Assembly (NCBI RefSeq): GCF_003369915.1
Contig: NC_046675.1
Location: 31,558,001 to 31,622,000, forward strand
Origin: Drosophila miranda
Lineage: Eukaryota > Arthropoda > Insecta > Diptera > Drosophilidae
Reading direction: 5' to 3'
Length of the DNA stretch: 64,000 nt
Shown here one piece after another: positions 31,637 through 43,014 of the stretch. A program made the position numbers and the translations under genes. How positions within the stretch are numbered: position 1 is the stretch's first letter; each line of letters opens with the position of its first letter. The notes beneath the pieces were generated by a model, which was given only the letters and a program-made list of their open reading frames with translations, was not told the origin of the DNA and ran no database searches.

Positions 31637-33657
31637 ATGGGTTCGCCGAAGCGCGTTTTGGTTATCGACAATGGTTCATACGAATGCCGTGTAGGCTGGA
31701 ACAACACCAAGGAGCCAGCGCTACGATTCAGAAACGTCTTGACCAAACCTCGCAAAGATAGAAAGAAGGAAGCAATTCCGGACACCACAGACGGTGCCCC
31801 GACTCCAGTCGCAGCTGAGGTACCAGCCGAAATACAAGTCGGCAATGACATAACCAACATCGAAGCAGTGCGGGCTCATCTAAAGTCGCCATTCGAGAGG
31901 AACATCATAACCAACTGGAACCATCAGGAGCAGATCTTTGATTATATTTTCACCAAAATGGGCTTCGAGGGAGAGCAGAGCATAGCAAATCCGATTGTGC
32001 TGACCGAGGCGCTGGCCAATCCCAACTTCTGCCGCCAGAACATGAGCGAACTGCTCTTTGAATGCTATGGCATTCCAGCCGTTTCATATGGCATCGATGC
32101 CCTCTACAGTTGGGAGCACTATCAAAATCGTCGCAAGAAGGTTGACCCACCCACAGCCACCGTCAAAAATGTGTGATTTGATTGATTAAAGAGTTATATT
32201 TGCAGGTATCGGATGCCCTCATCATCTCCTTTGGCTACAGCACCACCCACGTGATCCCAGTGTTGAATGGCAAGCTCCAGCTGCAGCATGTGCGTCGCCT
32301 GAATGTCGGAGGCTATCACATTATCACATATTTGCTGTGTCTGATGCAAATGAAGTATCCCGTGCATCTGAATGCCATCTCCATTAGCCGAATGGAGAAG
32401 CTGGTCCACGAGCATTGCCACATTGCTGTCGACTACAGGGAGGAGCTGCTCAAATGGGGACAAATGGACTATTACGAGGAGCACATCATGAAGATCCAGC
32501 TGCCATACAATCCGGTCACGGCCACCAACGCTTTGCTCACAGCCGAGCAGAAGCTGGAGAAGCGTCGCGAGTTGGCGATGCGCCTGCTGGAGATTAAGAA
32601 TCGCAGGGAGGGCGAAAAGCTGCTCGAGGATGAGCAACAATTGTTTGTGTACAACAAACTTCGACAGCTCTATGAGCAGGATAAGCTGCAGAAGTTCGAG
32701 CTGGCTCTGGCCCAGCAACAGATTGGCAATCTGGATGAATTGGACTCGCTCATTAGCACAATTAGTAATCGCATCAAGCGCATCAAGGAACGTCCCCTGA
32801 GCTCACCGAAGCCCAGCAAGCAGCAGGAAAAAATTGACAAAATGCCAAAGGCCCCCGAGGGCGTATCCCAGGCGGATTGGTTGGCCGAGCTACGGAGCAA
32901 GCGTGAGCAGCTACTGCAGCGCAAACAGACCCGCCAGCAGCAGCGACAGGAGCAGGGAAAACGGCACACGCATGCCGCACAGGAGCGGATGCGTATCATC
33001 TCGACGCTGGCGCGCAGCGAGAAACGTCGCAAGGCCAATGGCGAGGAGGAGGACGATGGCTTTGGCATGAACGACAACGACTGGGACGTGTACAAGCGCA
33101 TCAATCGCTATAACGACGACAGCGATTCGGATGCCGACAACGAGCAGTTGCTGGAATTCGAGAAAATTCTCAGCCACTACGACGTGAACTTTGATGATGG
33201 CAATGCGGTGCAGACCCAGAGCGCAGCGGAAAACTATCAATTGCATTTCGGTGTCGAGGATATCCGTGTGCCTGAGATTCTCTTTCAGCCAAGCATGATT
33301 GGGTCCTCGGAGGCGGGCCTGGCGGAGCTGATAGCCTTTGTGCTGAAGCTCTTCACCGCCCAGGAACAGCAGCGCATGGTAGAGCACGTCTATTTAACCG
33401 GCGGTTGTGCTCAATTCCGTGGTCTCAAAGAGCGTCTGGCCAGGGAGTTTCTGGAAATGCGTCCTTTCCAGTCGAAGTTTTCCATTTACGAATCGGATGA
33501 TCATACGCTGAACGCCTGGCTAGGTGCCTGCGTCCAGGCCAGTCAGCCCAACTTTGGTCAGACGCTGACAACGCGCAAGGATTACCAGGAACACGGCAGT
33601 GAATACTTCAGGGAGCATCGTGCTAGCAATCTCTTTTATCCTACACCGAAAGATTAA
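31637..33657 (+). CDS. Arp5: Actin-related protein 5 (INO80 complex subunit)
   Basis: Arp5 is a nuclear actin-related protein of the INO80 chromatin remodeller, where it couples ATP hydrolysis to nucleosome sliding. Exons 31637-32170 and 32206-33657 give 661 residues. The N-terminus has the actin-type nucleotide pocket ([13 protein letters not shown]), and the second exon opens with [19 protein letters not shown] long charged, Gln/Arg-rich coiled-coil insertion (roughly residues 310-430), expected in Arp5, follows. The C-terminal fold resumes at [16 protein letters not shown] and ends with [12 protein letters not shown]. The single intron is only 35 bases as modelled, or 44 if the donor is nine bases upstream. 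The stop is 26 bases from the PSMG2 stop on the other strand. Confidence 0.92.
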
Positions 33658-33683
33658 CATTTATTTGTCCAAAATATACACAA

Positions 33684-34427
33684 CTAGAATAGAAACTCTG
33701 TTACATCGTTGCCAAAGAGCAAGTTCCAGGATTTGGGGACGGTCAGCTTGAAGCTGCCATCGCCACCGCCGCGTAGCTGAAGGAAGTCCTCGCACAGTTC
33801 GTTCAGTTCTCTCACGATCAGACTGGCATCTGTGGAGTTGTCGCCCTCTATGAGGTAGCGGAACAGCAGCATGACTTGCACTTGAGCCTCATCGAAGGCT
33901 TTGAACAACTGCAAGGCGTTACCGCCTCCATAGATAGCCTCTCCTGTGTGCTCCTTCCACTTGATGAGATCGGGATTACCAAGCTGGGCAGCGTGGGCCA
34001 GCTTAAAATTCTCACTGGCACGGTAGGCCCAGGGCGATTCCTCAATAACCCGTTTCTCAAAGCCAAAGCTGCCACTGAGAATGATCACTCGCTTGGCACT
34101 CTTGATGAGCTCCACCAATTGCTGCTGGAAGTTGCGTGTGTGTCGCGCGATCCACGGTGCCCGGAACTGTATGACTAGCAGTTTGTCCTCGACTCCCTCG
34201 TACAGCTCACACGATGAGACCTTCTCGTTGGGTTCATGCTGGTAGGCAGATGGACCGAAGACCGGTATGAGCGCTGGATGGGTGACGGATCCAATGCGCT
34301 TGAGCTGTTTGGAGGCAATCAACAGGTCGCAGGCGAGTTGAGCCGCATTTCCCACACATATGCTGGGTATAATGACAGTGTAATCAGTCACATCCAACGT
34401 CTCTTCCTTACTCTTTAGAAACAACAT
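33684..34427 (-). CDS. PSMG2: Proteasome assembly chaperone 2
   Basis: The 247-residue single-exon frame matches proteasome assembly chaperone 2 (PAC2/Pba2), which pairs with PAC1 to build the alpha ring of the 20S proteasome in the cytosol. Recognisable stretches are TVIIPSICVGNAAQLACDLL at the N-terminus, GSVTHPALIPVFGPSAY and KRVIILSGSFGFEKR in the centre. The size is close to the human protein. The C-terminus (NDVTEFLF) differs from the yeast HbYF-type end. It is divergent with MED17 and convergent with Arp5. Confidence 0.85.
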   Translation of the reverse strand: MLFLKSKEETLDVTDYTVIIPSICVGNAAQLACDLLIASKQLKRIGSVTHPALIPVFGPSAYQHEPNEKVSSCELYEGVEDKLLVIQFRAPWIARHTRNFQQQLVELIKSAKRVIILSGSFGFEKRVIEESPWAYRASENFKLAHAAQLGNPDLIKWKEHTGEAIYGGGNALQLFKAFDEAQVQVMLLFRYLIEGDNSTDASLIVRELNELCEDFLQLRGGGDGSFKLTVPKSWNLLFGNDVTEFLF

Positions 34428-34780
34428 AATAATATTATTTATTTCGGTTGGAGTCCAAAATGAGAAGTCAAAAAATATGAAAGTAATGTTTTAGTATTGT
34501 AAAATGTTCCGGACTGAAACGATAAACCTGATGGCAACTCTACCGCATGCTTACTATTCTAAAATAAATGGTTTGCAAGCTTAAAAACTACGCATAATAT
34601 TCGTCGCAAATTGAATAATTTAATTGCATTATTTCCATTCAATGTTTTTAATATCAATATCATTGAAATAAACCGATTACTAATAGTCTCCCTTATCGAT
34701 TGGCAATCGCAGACGCTTGGCAACTCTACCTCTTGCTTGCATTTTTTTGCCAATGTTTTCCGGCAAATTCGTCAACAAAA
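34428..34780. promoter_or_regulatory. Shared divergent promoter, PSMG2 / MED17
   Basis: 353 bases between divergent start codons. It holds two copies of a TGGCAACTCTACC box, near 34532 and 34720, and a DRE-like TATCGATT near 34694. Repeating the same box on both halves fits a two-sided TATA-less promoter. Inference from position and motif only. Confidence 0.5.
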
Positions 34781-36832
34781 ATGTCCAATTCTGTGAATAT
34801 ATCGGTGGAAACCACTTGCGAGAACCAGATACGGGAGATTGGATATGATGGCACCGAGTTGTACCAACCGTAAGTGCTCGATTTGAGTGAAACTGGCTTT
34901 TCTCAACAAGTTGTTGATGAACTTTTCAGACCGCCGACTCTATCCGAGAGCCTGGCCAAGTGTGCGGCCCGCATAGACTTCAGCAAAACATCGCTGGACG
35001 ATCTGAAGAAGGAGGAGAAGACAGCCGCTGCTGCTGAGGAAGAGAACAAAGATGGTACTCAGTTCCAGGAGAGCCTTTGGCCCTGGGATGCCGTGCGGAA
35101 CAAGCTCAAAGATGCCCTGACCGAAATCTGTGTGCTATCCGATGTGATTTCCATAGCCAAGGACAAGCGATATTTGGTGCTAGATCCTCTGCTGGAGGAG
35201 GGCGACGATACAAAGCCCATTGTTCAGGTTTATAGTCGGAAAAAGGCTATCTCACAAGCGGCCCAGGTTTTGCTGAGTGGCGCCGAGCGTCTTCGCAATG
35301 CCCACAGCGAACAGCGTAGCCGGAACGTATCCGACTTTCACATAGAACTGTTGCGCCTGCGTCAAAACTGGCGCTTGAAGAAGGTATCCAATGCTATCAT
35401 AGGAGATCTCAGCTACCGCACAGCGGGATCGAAATTCGGAATGAGCGGCACCTTCGAGGTAACCAAGGCGGAGGAGGCATCCGACGACGACAGTGCCAGC
35501 ACCTCGACTACCAGCAGCAGCACAGCCACCAACAATGGCATGCAGATGAAGGCCAGCTCCGCTCTGAGGGTAATTGTACCGGCTGAGCTGCAAGGTGTAG
35601 CCTACATTAAAGTCATCACGCAAAAAGACCAAGAGGATCTATGCACAGCACAGGTGAATCTGATGGGACACGGTCCTAACATAACCGCTCAGGTTGGCGT
35701 TTGGCAGAAGACGCTGGAGTTTGCCCAGAACGTTCTCTTCTGCAAGGAGCTCTTCGCACAGCTGGCACGCGAGGCCATTCAGCTGCAGGCGCCTATTCCG
35801 CATGTGGTCATTGGGAATCAGATACGAGCCACCCTGCTGCCCAATATTCAACTGATCATCTCCCTGTGCCACTCCACCACCTTTGACTCCAACCAACCGG
35901 CTCCGATTAACGATCACGATCATGTGCTGGAGCATTCCCTTCACCAGCTGCTGCGTGAGGTTCACTACAAGAACTCGCACCATCCGTTCCCCCATCCGGC
36001 AAGTGCTCCACTGGGTCCAACGAAGAAGCGCATGCTGGCCGGTCCCATGGCTGCTGATCGTGAAACGCTCCTGGACATGACCAAATCGCAAACCATACTG
36101 GAGCAGATCATTGCCCAGGCGCAGCATATCTTCATGCGCAAGCGCACTCAGTACGTGCTGGATACGCTGGCGAGGGATGTAAAGGATCCCCAGATTGTTT
36201 CCCACTGGAATGCCATGAACAGTCCTACCATGTCCTGTGTGAAGATCAACATAGTTACCCACGGCTACGATGCCATTGGGCGAACTTCGCTCGTTATCCA
36301 TGTCAAGGAGCGTTCACTGAAGTGCATCTGTCGTGACGGACGCGTCATGCGCTTGTCCTATGAGCCGCAGGAGCTGCGTGACCTGATACTTTGCCAAATA
36401 AACTCTCATCAAATCTCCTGCTTGGTCAGCCTGGCCCGCTGCATGGCCTGGACGGTGCTCTCGAATAGCAATCATCTGGGCATTGGCAAGGTGGAGCCTC
36501 TGGGCAATGCCAGTTCCTGCCTTCTGGCCTCCCCGAATGGTGATCGCATGATAGCCGTTCAAATACGCTGCGATCCTCAAATTGATGTTAAGGTTTACAT
36601 AGCGAGAAGTCCGCGACAGGACTTCTTTCCCAGTCCTTTGGTGCCGGAGAAGTTGTGGGAGAATCTGGGTGGCAATTTCAAAGAGGTAGGTCTCAGCTCT
36701 AGTCTCATATTCTCTAATATTTGCTAATGTTTTCTCAATCTTTGTCAGGTGAAGTTTGATAAAATCGAGGGCAAGAGTTTCCTGAACAAAATGGAATTTC
36801 TGATGGCCTCACTCACCAGCAATACGGCCTAA
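34781..36832 (+). CDS. MED17: Mediator complex subunit 17
   Basis: MED17 is a central scaffold of the Mediator head module, which links activators to RNA polymerase II. Exons 34781-34869, 34930-36685 and 36749-36832 join in phase to give 642 residues, the usual insect length. The N-terminus reads ISVETTCENQIREIGYDG, followed by the YQPPPTLSESLAKC stretch across the first intron. A Ser/Thr-rich linker near residue 220 (SDDDSASTSTTSSSTA) precedes the conserved C-terminal half, which includes LWPWDAVRNKLKDAL upstream and SLARCMAWTVLSNSNHLGIG near the end. No lesion is visible. Confidence 0.92.
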
Positions 36833-37037
36833 GGAGGCAATAGGGCCTAACACTTATAAATATTGTTCGTAACTCGATTTAGTTCTCTGTTTAAGGAATT
36901 ATAATAGTAAAAGAATTATAATTAAGGCTACATATAAATTGGTTATCTATCGATCTAATATTTATATTAATTTATTGGACCTATAAAAAACCAACCACAA
37001 AAAAAAGGAAAATCTACATCGCCGCCAAAAACAAGAC

Positions 37038-37640
37038 ATGCAGTTTAGAATTTTACCAATAGACGACTCAACGACCTTCGCAGTTTCACGGCCGAAACCC
37101 TGCCATTTCGCTCCCAAAAATGCTTGTAAATTGTTGATCTGCACGGACAGCCAATCGTCAACATCCTCTTTACGGAAGTGGGATCACAACGAACCCACAA
37201 TCCAGGAAATAAGACAAAAGCTCACACTTAACAAAAAGCACCATACTGTGGGCTCCCAGCCACCAAGGAATCAATGGAAACGAACTCGCAGACAAGGCCA
37301 CCAAGATATAAGACTTGCAATATCCTCTTTACCAACCTCTTTCAATGCAAACGGAATACAAAATTGAATCTGGCTACACCTCGACGAAAAGAAACTCTCG
37401 GAATTGGCACTCTTTAGCCAAACTGACAACATCAGACTACCGGCACGTTCATTCGTTCATCCTCACGGGCACGACGTGGACCCCCTGCCTCCTCCTGGAT
37501 ACATTCAGTCTCTTATATAGGTTGCCAGTTTTTGGAACAAATCGCCCAACAGATTACTTAAGAAACCCCTCTCAAGAAAACAAATTTGCTAAAAACTAAA
37601 CAAAAAATCCCCATGTTTCCGGTCGAAGGCCCCAGCAGCT
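37038..37640 (+). mobile_element. Relic of a non-LTR retrotransposon RNase H domain
   Basis: One frame at 37140-37200 reads ICTDSQS, the catalytic Asp motif of RNase H. About 40 bases later another frame reads ILWAPSHQGINGNELADKAT, the conserved second half of the domain. The two parts are out of frame with each other, so this is a dead fragment. RNase H of this sort occurs in I- and LOA-type elements. The rest has no intact frame and fades into AT-rich DNA near 37690. Confidence 0.7.
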
Positions 37641-37735
37641 AGTACTCCTTAAATTCAATAGATTCAGTATTGTAGATTAGACTTCATTTGTTAAATAAAT
37701 ATATAGTTATATCCAGAGAGGTGCTTCCGTCGGGA

Positions 37736-38761
37736 TCAGTGCATCAGGCTGTAGCTGACGTGATTGTTCCATAGCCTCGGCTGATACAAGTGCACCTCCG
37801 GTGTCATATTCCGCTGATGCGTGATGGTGAAGGTGTCCTCGAGGCTCACAACATTGGCCCGATTGGTGCTCTGCAAGAAGACAGAAGAATCGTTAATCTC
37901 TGGATTGCCTTGCAGGAGCTTGGCTATTTGGCTCACCCAGCGTTCCAGGTCACAGAAACTGATGTTGTAGTTCTGGCCCCGTGGCTGCAGTGTCAGCACC
38001 TCCTGATCCCCAACAGGTTGGGCGACACGCAGATAGAGTCCACGATTGGTGGAGAACAGAATGGGAACTCGCTTGGCCGGCGCCGAACCGGCTCCAGTTG
38101 TGGCACCAGCAATCTGTCGATAGGTCGGGCAATGGTTCACCGAGGCTACAGTCTCCGCCGGCGGCTGTCTGTCCCCTGCGGCGCCAACAGCAGTGCGCAC
38201 CAGTCCCATGCAAGTGTGGAAACAGGACGACGCCACTTTGTTGCATTAATGCGAGTATTTGCAAGTTGCAAGGCCTGATTTCTTCAGTGCAATTTGATGG
38301 ACATGCATTTTTCCTTGCCTTCCCTGGCCGCTGCTTTATCGATTTGTTTGCCTTGTGCAGCATTAGCCGCAACGCTCCTATCAGTACTGACCACTGTCCG
38401 CTGAAAGTGTAATTAACTGCTCAATTTGTATGGGCCCCCATCGAGCGGGCCGGTTGCCCCGACAACCCAATGTATTCCTCGACTGGCCACCCGACTCTCC
38501 TCCGACACTAAACTGCACTGTCCATTCATTAGCCATGTTCGTGTGCCGGGCCAATTGGCCCTGTCTGTCTGTGGTTACCGAGACACGGGCCTGATAACAT
38601 GCCGCACGCACTTTGCTGCCAAATTGTTCAATTATAACAAAAACAGACAACTTTTCCAAGAGATCGGCCCCGCCAGATTTCCAGCTGTGATTGCAATGAA
38701 CAAATAAACCATTATCTACAAGAGTGGAAAATGCCATAAATAGTACCATTCCAAAGCCCAT
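37736..38761 (-). CDS. Unrecognised two-exon gene, possibly secreted protein
   Basis: Two adjoining minus-strand frames can be spliced in phase: exon 1 38761-38392 and exon 2 38235-37736, with donor GTCAGT and acceptor AAG, giving 289 residues. The first has a hydrophobic start (MGFGMVLFMAFSTLV) that could be a signal peptide, then a domain with FGSKVRAACYQARVSV. The second contains CPTYRQIAGATTG, a SFCDLERWVSQIAKLL helix and a short hydrophilic end. Gly- and Cys-containing segments suggest an extracellular fold. I do not recognise the family. If the splice is wrong, exon 2 alone could start at the ATG at 38209 (157 residues) and exon 1 would be separate. Confidence 0.5.
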
Positions 38762-41451
38762 TATTATTTGGAGAAAACAGTTGCAGACGGACAGAGTCTG
38801 GGTTCTTTTTTCTTATATCTATTGATCTGATTGCTTTCCAATTCGAAAACAAATTAAAACCACATTAGATCTTCTTTTTTTTACTTTTTACAAATATTGT
38901 TTTAAAACTTTATTTCATTTTATATTATATTGTTGTTGTTTTTGTTTGTGTTGTGTACTTGTAAATTTTATAATTAACACTAAAATACTTATTTAAACAT
39001 ATTTCCATATTCAATCGGTTTGTTTTGTATTCATTTCGTTTTTTTTTTTTTGATTTTTTTTCTGGGTTACGTTTTTGCCATTTTTTTGTTTTTCTCATTT
39101 GTTGTTTTGGGTGGGGGGAGGGGGACAGGATTGGGGGGCATTTATACTTTTGTTTTACTTATAATTCCGCGCCATTATACATATATGTTTGCTTGCTTTT
39201 TTGTTTTGTTTTGTTTCGTTTTATTCTTTTAATATAGATCCAGCAATTGAAACGCTTAAACCGTAAGCGTTAGAAAATAAATTTAACTTAATTACTATTT
39301 AAGTTTTTCTCGCTTGACGCATCATGGATGCGGCATGCCACATCGTTTAGATTTAAATCAATGCAGCACATACTATAAATTGTCTCTCGTACATATTTTT
39401 TTTTTTAAATTCCGACACATTAAACATATACAATATTTAAAATAGATTTTTTTCGCATTTTTTTTTTTTTTGTTTTTCTTTCTTTAAATTATTTTATCAA
39501 TTGATTTGCGTGTGTTTCGTGTGTGTGTGTGTGTGAAGGTGTTAGTATGTGTGTGGTGTTTGTTGTATTATAAAGAAATGTAATGTATTTTCTTTATTTA
39601 TATTCCTTTTGATTTGGGGCTTATAAATTATCCTCGAATCTAATGCTATTATACGGGTGGATTTTCCCTTCTACTGCTCCTCCATCATAGCATCCATCAT
39701 TATGAATGCGAGATGTGCTGTATCGGGGATATAGATGCAAGCACAGACATATACAATATATATGTATATATATATATCTATATATATTCTATGTACTTTA
39801 TAAATATTGTTTGTTTTGTACAGCATTCATTTTGTTTTTGAATTGAATGTGATATTTTTGAATTAAACGTTGCATTGGGGTTAGGTTTTTTAGGTTTCTA
39901 CATTTGTGGTTGCCTTTGCTGCCTTTAAGAAATATATATAATATATATATTTGCATATGCATATTAAACAGCTAAATCTTATAGTTATGCGCGTAGCTAT
40001 TCTGCAATAAATTAGTGCATACAATAGGCTACAATCTGTATCGGTTTCTGGTCTATATGTATATATATATATATATACTGATGTATATATAGATTTCTAT
40101 ATAAGTTTCTTATGGTGTCCTAATGCACACAATGCCGTGAGGAAATCGAAACGAGTGCAAACTGTTGCCGATCTCCAAAAACTGAGGGGGGAAGTCACAC
40201 ATATCATATTATATCATATCGCATATATATAAATATGGTATTGCTCGCTGTTAAAAGGAACTTAAATAACAGTTTTCGTTTTAGTTGTTTGGTTAAATTA
40301 TAAATACCCATACACATGAGAGAAAGAGCAAACGCAAAGAAAAAACAATACAACAAAACCTTAAGCAAACAAACGAACCAACAGATCGACAGACAAGATA
40401 CAGAATAAAGAATGAAAGCATAAAATAAATAGCGGCAGCAAAGTGCAAAGTTTACAATTTGTACAATGAGAATTAAAGAAGAGAATATTATTTGGGGCAA
40501 GAACGGAACGGGGCCGAACGAGCGAAGAACCGATCTGCTAGACACTGTGCCCATTGTGCAAAAATCAATTGGGGGAGAGCATTTATAAGAACGTGTGTTA
40601 CAATCTATACAAATACATGTCCAATAATGCTAGCTATATACTCAACTATGTGTATTATGCATATCGTTATAAATATTCCATTCATTCATTCAATCATTTT
40701 ATGCCATAAGCGATCTTTTGTTGCGCCTTGCTTAACAAAAAATTCATTTGCGATTATGGGTTTTTCGTTTAGTAAGCAAGTAAATTGGTATAAATAGTGG
40801 GCGATAGGATAGGGATGCTTGAGAGACAGTTTTGAGCGGCTGTTTCGAGGGGTAGAGAGTAGAGTGTGAACTAAACAGAAGACTTGCTAGACTTGTTGCA
40901 TATTTTAACATTACTTTAAGTATTTTTGCTTTTGTTTCTCTCTTTTTATGATTACTCCCGGCTGGGTTTCTCTGTGCCTGTTCGTTCCCTTTCTGGGTGG
41001 GGAGGGGGCTTGCTTCCTGCTCTGCTGCTCTGACAGCGTTGCCAGACGTCAATCTGCTCGTCATTCGTTCTGCCCTAACCTCACTGCACTGTTTCCTGTC
41101 CTGCATTTCTGGGACATTTTCAAGTTGAATTTACGACAAATAATATTAAAAATAGAATACAACAACAAAACGAACTTATCTAAAATCAACAGCGAGTAAT
41201 AGAAGTGGAAATTACAGTGCAGTGGGGGTGCGGTACAGTCACCGGAACCGGAACTGGGAACAGATTTGTCCGTTTGATCCTTTTATCGTTATACAGTTTT
41301 ACATTTTACAAATTGTTGTTTGCCTTTTAGTCTATTATATTTAAGGGTTTCTCTATTTCTCATACATGTATTAATTTTAATTACTTTATGCTTATGTATC
41401 AAGGATTTTTACTACCGCTTTTGTTTTATGCTTGGTTTTTTGTTTTTGTTT
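38762..41451. other. Non-coding, T-rich; probable Ssdp 3' UTR and downstream DNA
   Basis: Long T runs, GT runs (about 39515-39535) and (AT)n runs fill this interval, and I see no gene-like frame. It follows the Ssdp stop on the minus strand, and long AT-rich 3' UTRs are common for fly regulatory genes. Where the transcript ends cannot be told by eye. Confidence 0.45.
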
Positions 41452-41670
41452 TTAGAAATTGTTGTTGCCACTACTGAGCAGATTGGAGGCTGCCGCCCCA
41501 AGGGCTGCCGCTGCTATGGATGCCGCCGAGGGGCTGCCCGCCGTGCCATTCGATGCAGCTGCTGCCACAACAGCTGCCACAGCGGCTGCCACCGTATTGA
41601 GATGCTGTTGTTGCTGCTGCTGCTGGTGAAGTTGCTGCTGCTGCTGGTGATGATGATGTTGATGATGTTG
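41452..41670 (-). other. In-frame extension after the Ssdp stop codon (readthrough candidate)
   Basis: After the TAA at 41673-41671 the same frame stays open for 72 codons and ends at TAA 41454-41452. The predicted tail starts QHHQHHHHQQQQQLHQ and then becomes Ala/Ser-rich with NTVAAAVAA, SNGTAGSPSAAS and SSGNNNF. It looks like a fly low-complexity protein tail rather than 3' UTR. No splice site that would bypass the stop is obvious. Whether ribosomes use it is unknown. Confidence 0.55.
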
Positions 41671-43014
41671 TTATGGCATGAAGTAGTCCGGATGATCTGA
41701 GTCTTTCTCGAACCGCTTGGCCTCCTCGTGCATGCTCTCCTTGATCTTCAGTATGGCCGCCGATTCGGTTTGATCGTTCTCGCCGGGGCCGCCAAACCCG
41801 CCGAGATTATAGTCACCCATGCCGCTGCCAGAGTCCTCACGTGGCGTTCCCGGTCCCCCGTTGGCTGGTGAGTTCTTCATGCCATCCAGACCGGTGCCGT
41901 CGGGGCCACCGCCGCCATTAAGTACAGGACCCATCGAGTTGGGGCCACCACCCATTGGACCCATGCCGCCGGGCCCTCCTCCGCCGCCCCCGCCATCTGG
42001 GCCGCCGCCCATGGGGAATTCTGGCTTCATAAGTGCATACATACTGTCGCCGGGTCCGCCGACAGGACCACCTTGCGTGTTATCCTGCGGCGAGGGCATT
42101 ATGGGCGTTCCTGGTCCGGGTGGACCGTTCGAGCCGGGGCCGGGTCCGTAATTTCCTGGTGATGATGATGAATACGCATTTAGAGGCGCTGACGCATTGG
42201 GCTGCCATTGCGGCGGTCTTCCGCCCGCTCCGCCCATGCCCATGGGCGGCATTCCGCCGGGTCCGGGTGCTGGGCCACGCATTCCGCCGGGCCCGCCATA
42301 GCCCATAGGTCCCATGCCACCGGGACCACGTGGCGGATTCATGCGTGGATTCATGGGACCCATGCCGCCGCCAGGTCTTGTCGGATCCATACTATTCGGC
42401 ATCATTGGCTGTCCGGGCGGGCCGTTGAACTCGTTACCCATTCCCTGCATGCGCACGCCTGGTCGCGGGCCACCAGGGTATCGGGGTCCGCCCATAAAGG
42501 GCGGCTGGCCGGGCATCATCTGTGACGGCGGCGGCTGTGGACTGGATGCATGCGTTGGCGGCGACGGCCGCATTGTTGAATTTGGGAAAAAGTTTGGACC
42601 CATAGGTCCGCCGGGTCCCATGGGACCGCCATCGCCGCCGGGAGGCATCTGTCCCAGAGGGCTCGGCGCCGGACCGCCGGCGTTGTGTGGTCCGCCGGGT
42701 CCAATGCCATTCACGCCATAGCCGGAGCTGACGAATCCGTAATCATGGAAGGCCTTGGCCTCCGAACTGTGATCGCACTGATCCCGACGCTCGGGCGCCG
42801 CGCAGTACAGATCCCAGAAGACGCACCACCAGGTGTGCAGAAATCCTGGCGGCTCGCCGAGCGTTATGTTCTTCTCCCATCGGATCTCGGAGAGGAATGT
42901 TTGCGCCGCCTTTTGCGCGCCCACGTGCAGTAGATATTCGTAGACGTAGAGGGCCAACTTCTCCCGTGCCTGGGCATCTGAGGGGACCGCGGATGTCTTT
43001 GATTTGCCGTACAT
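41671..43014 (-). CDS. Ssdp: Sequence-specific single-stranded DNA-binding protein (SSBP/Ssdp)
   Basis: The 447-residue single-exon frame is the fly SSBP2/3/4 homologue. Residues 10 to about 95 form the LUFS/LisH region ([20 protein letters not shown], then [19 protein letters not shown]) that tetramerises and binds the LDB protein Chip. Through Chip, Ssdp stabilises LIM-homeodomain complexes such as Apterous in wing patterning. The rest is a Pro/Gly/Met-rich low-complexity tail (GGPHN, GMGPMG and similar) ending in the conserved-looking [10 protein letters not shown]. It starts at the ATG at 43014, directly before MYGKSK. Length matches other insects. Confidence 0.93.
   Translation of the reverse strand: MYGKSKTSAVPSDAQAREKLALYVYEYLLHVGAQKAAQTFLSEIRWEKNITLGEPPGFLHTWWCVFWDLYCAAPERRDQCDHSSEAKAFHDYGFVSSGYGVNGIGPGGPHNAGGPAPSPLGQMPPGGDGGPMGPGGPMGPNFFPNSTMRPSPPTHASSPQPPPSQMMPGQPPFMGGPRYPGGPRPGVRMQGMGNEFNGPPGQPMMPNSMDPTRPGGGMGPMNPRMNPPRGPGGMGPMGYGGPGGMRGPAPGPGGMPPMGMGGAGGRPPQWQPNASAPLNAYSSSSPGNYGPGPGSNGPPGPGTPIMPSPQDNTQGGPVGGPGDSMYALMKPEFPMGGGPDGGGGGGGPGGMGPMGGGPNSMGPVLNGGGGPDGTGLDGMKNSPANGGPGTPREDSGSGMGDYNLGGFGGPGENDQTESAAILKIKESMHEEAKRFEKDSDHPDYFMP

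Noticed and set aside
35639-36301. 220-codon minus-strand frame inside MED17
   Set aside because: It lies fully within the conserved MED17 coding exon and has no recognisable domain.
41819-42721. Pro/Gly-rich frames on the plus strand over Ssdp
   Set aside because: They are the reverse complement of the Gly/Pro/Met-rich Ssdp tail. The minus-strand frame has the LisH region and full family length.
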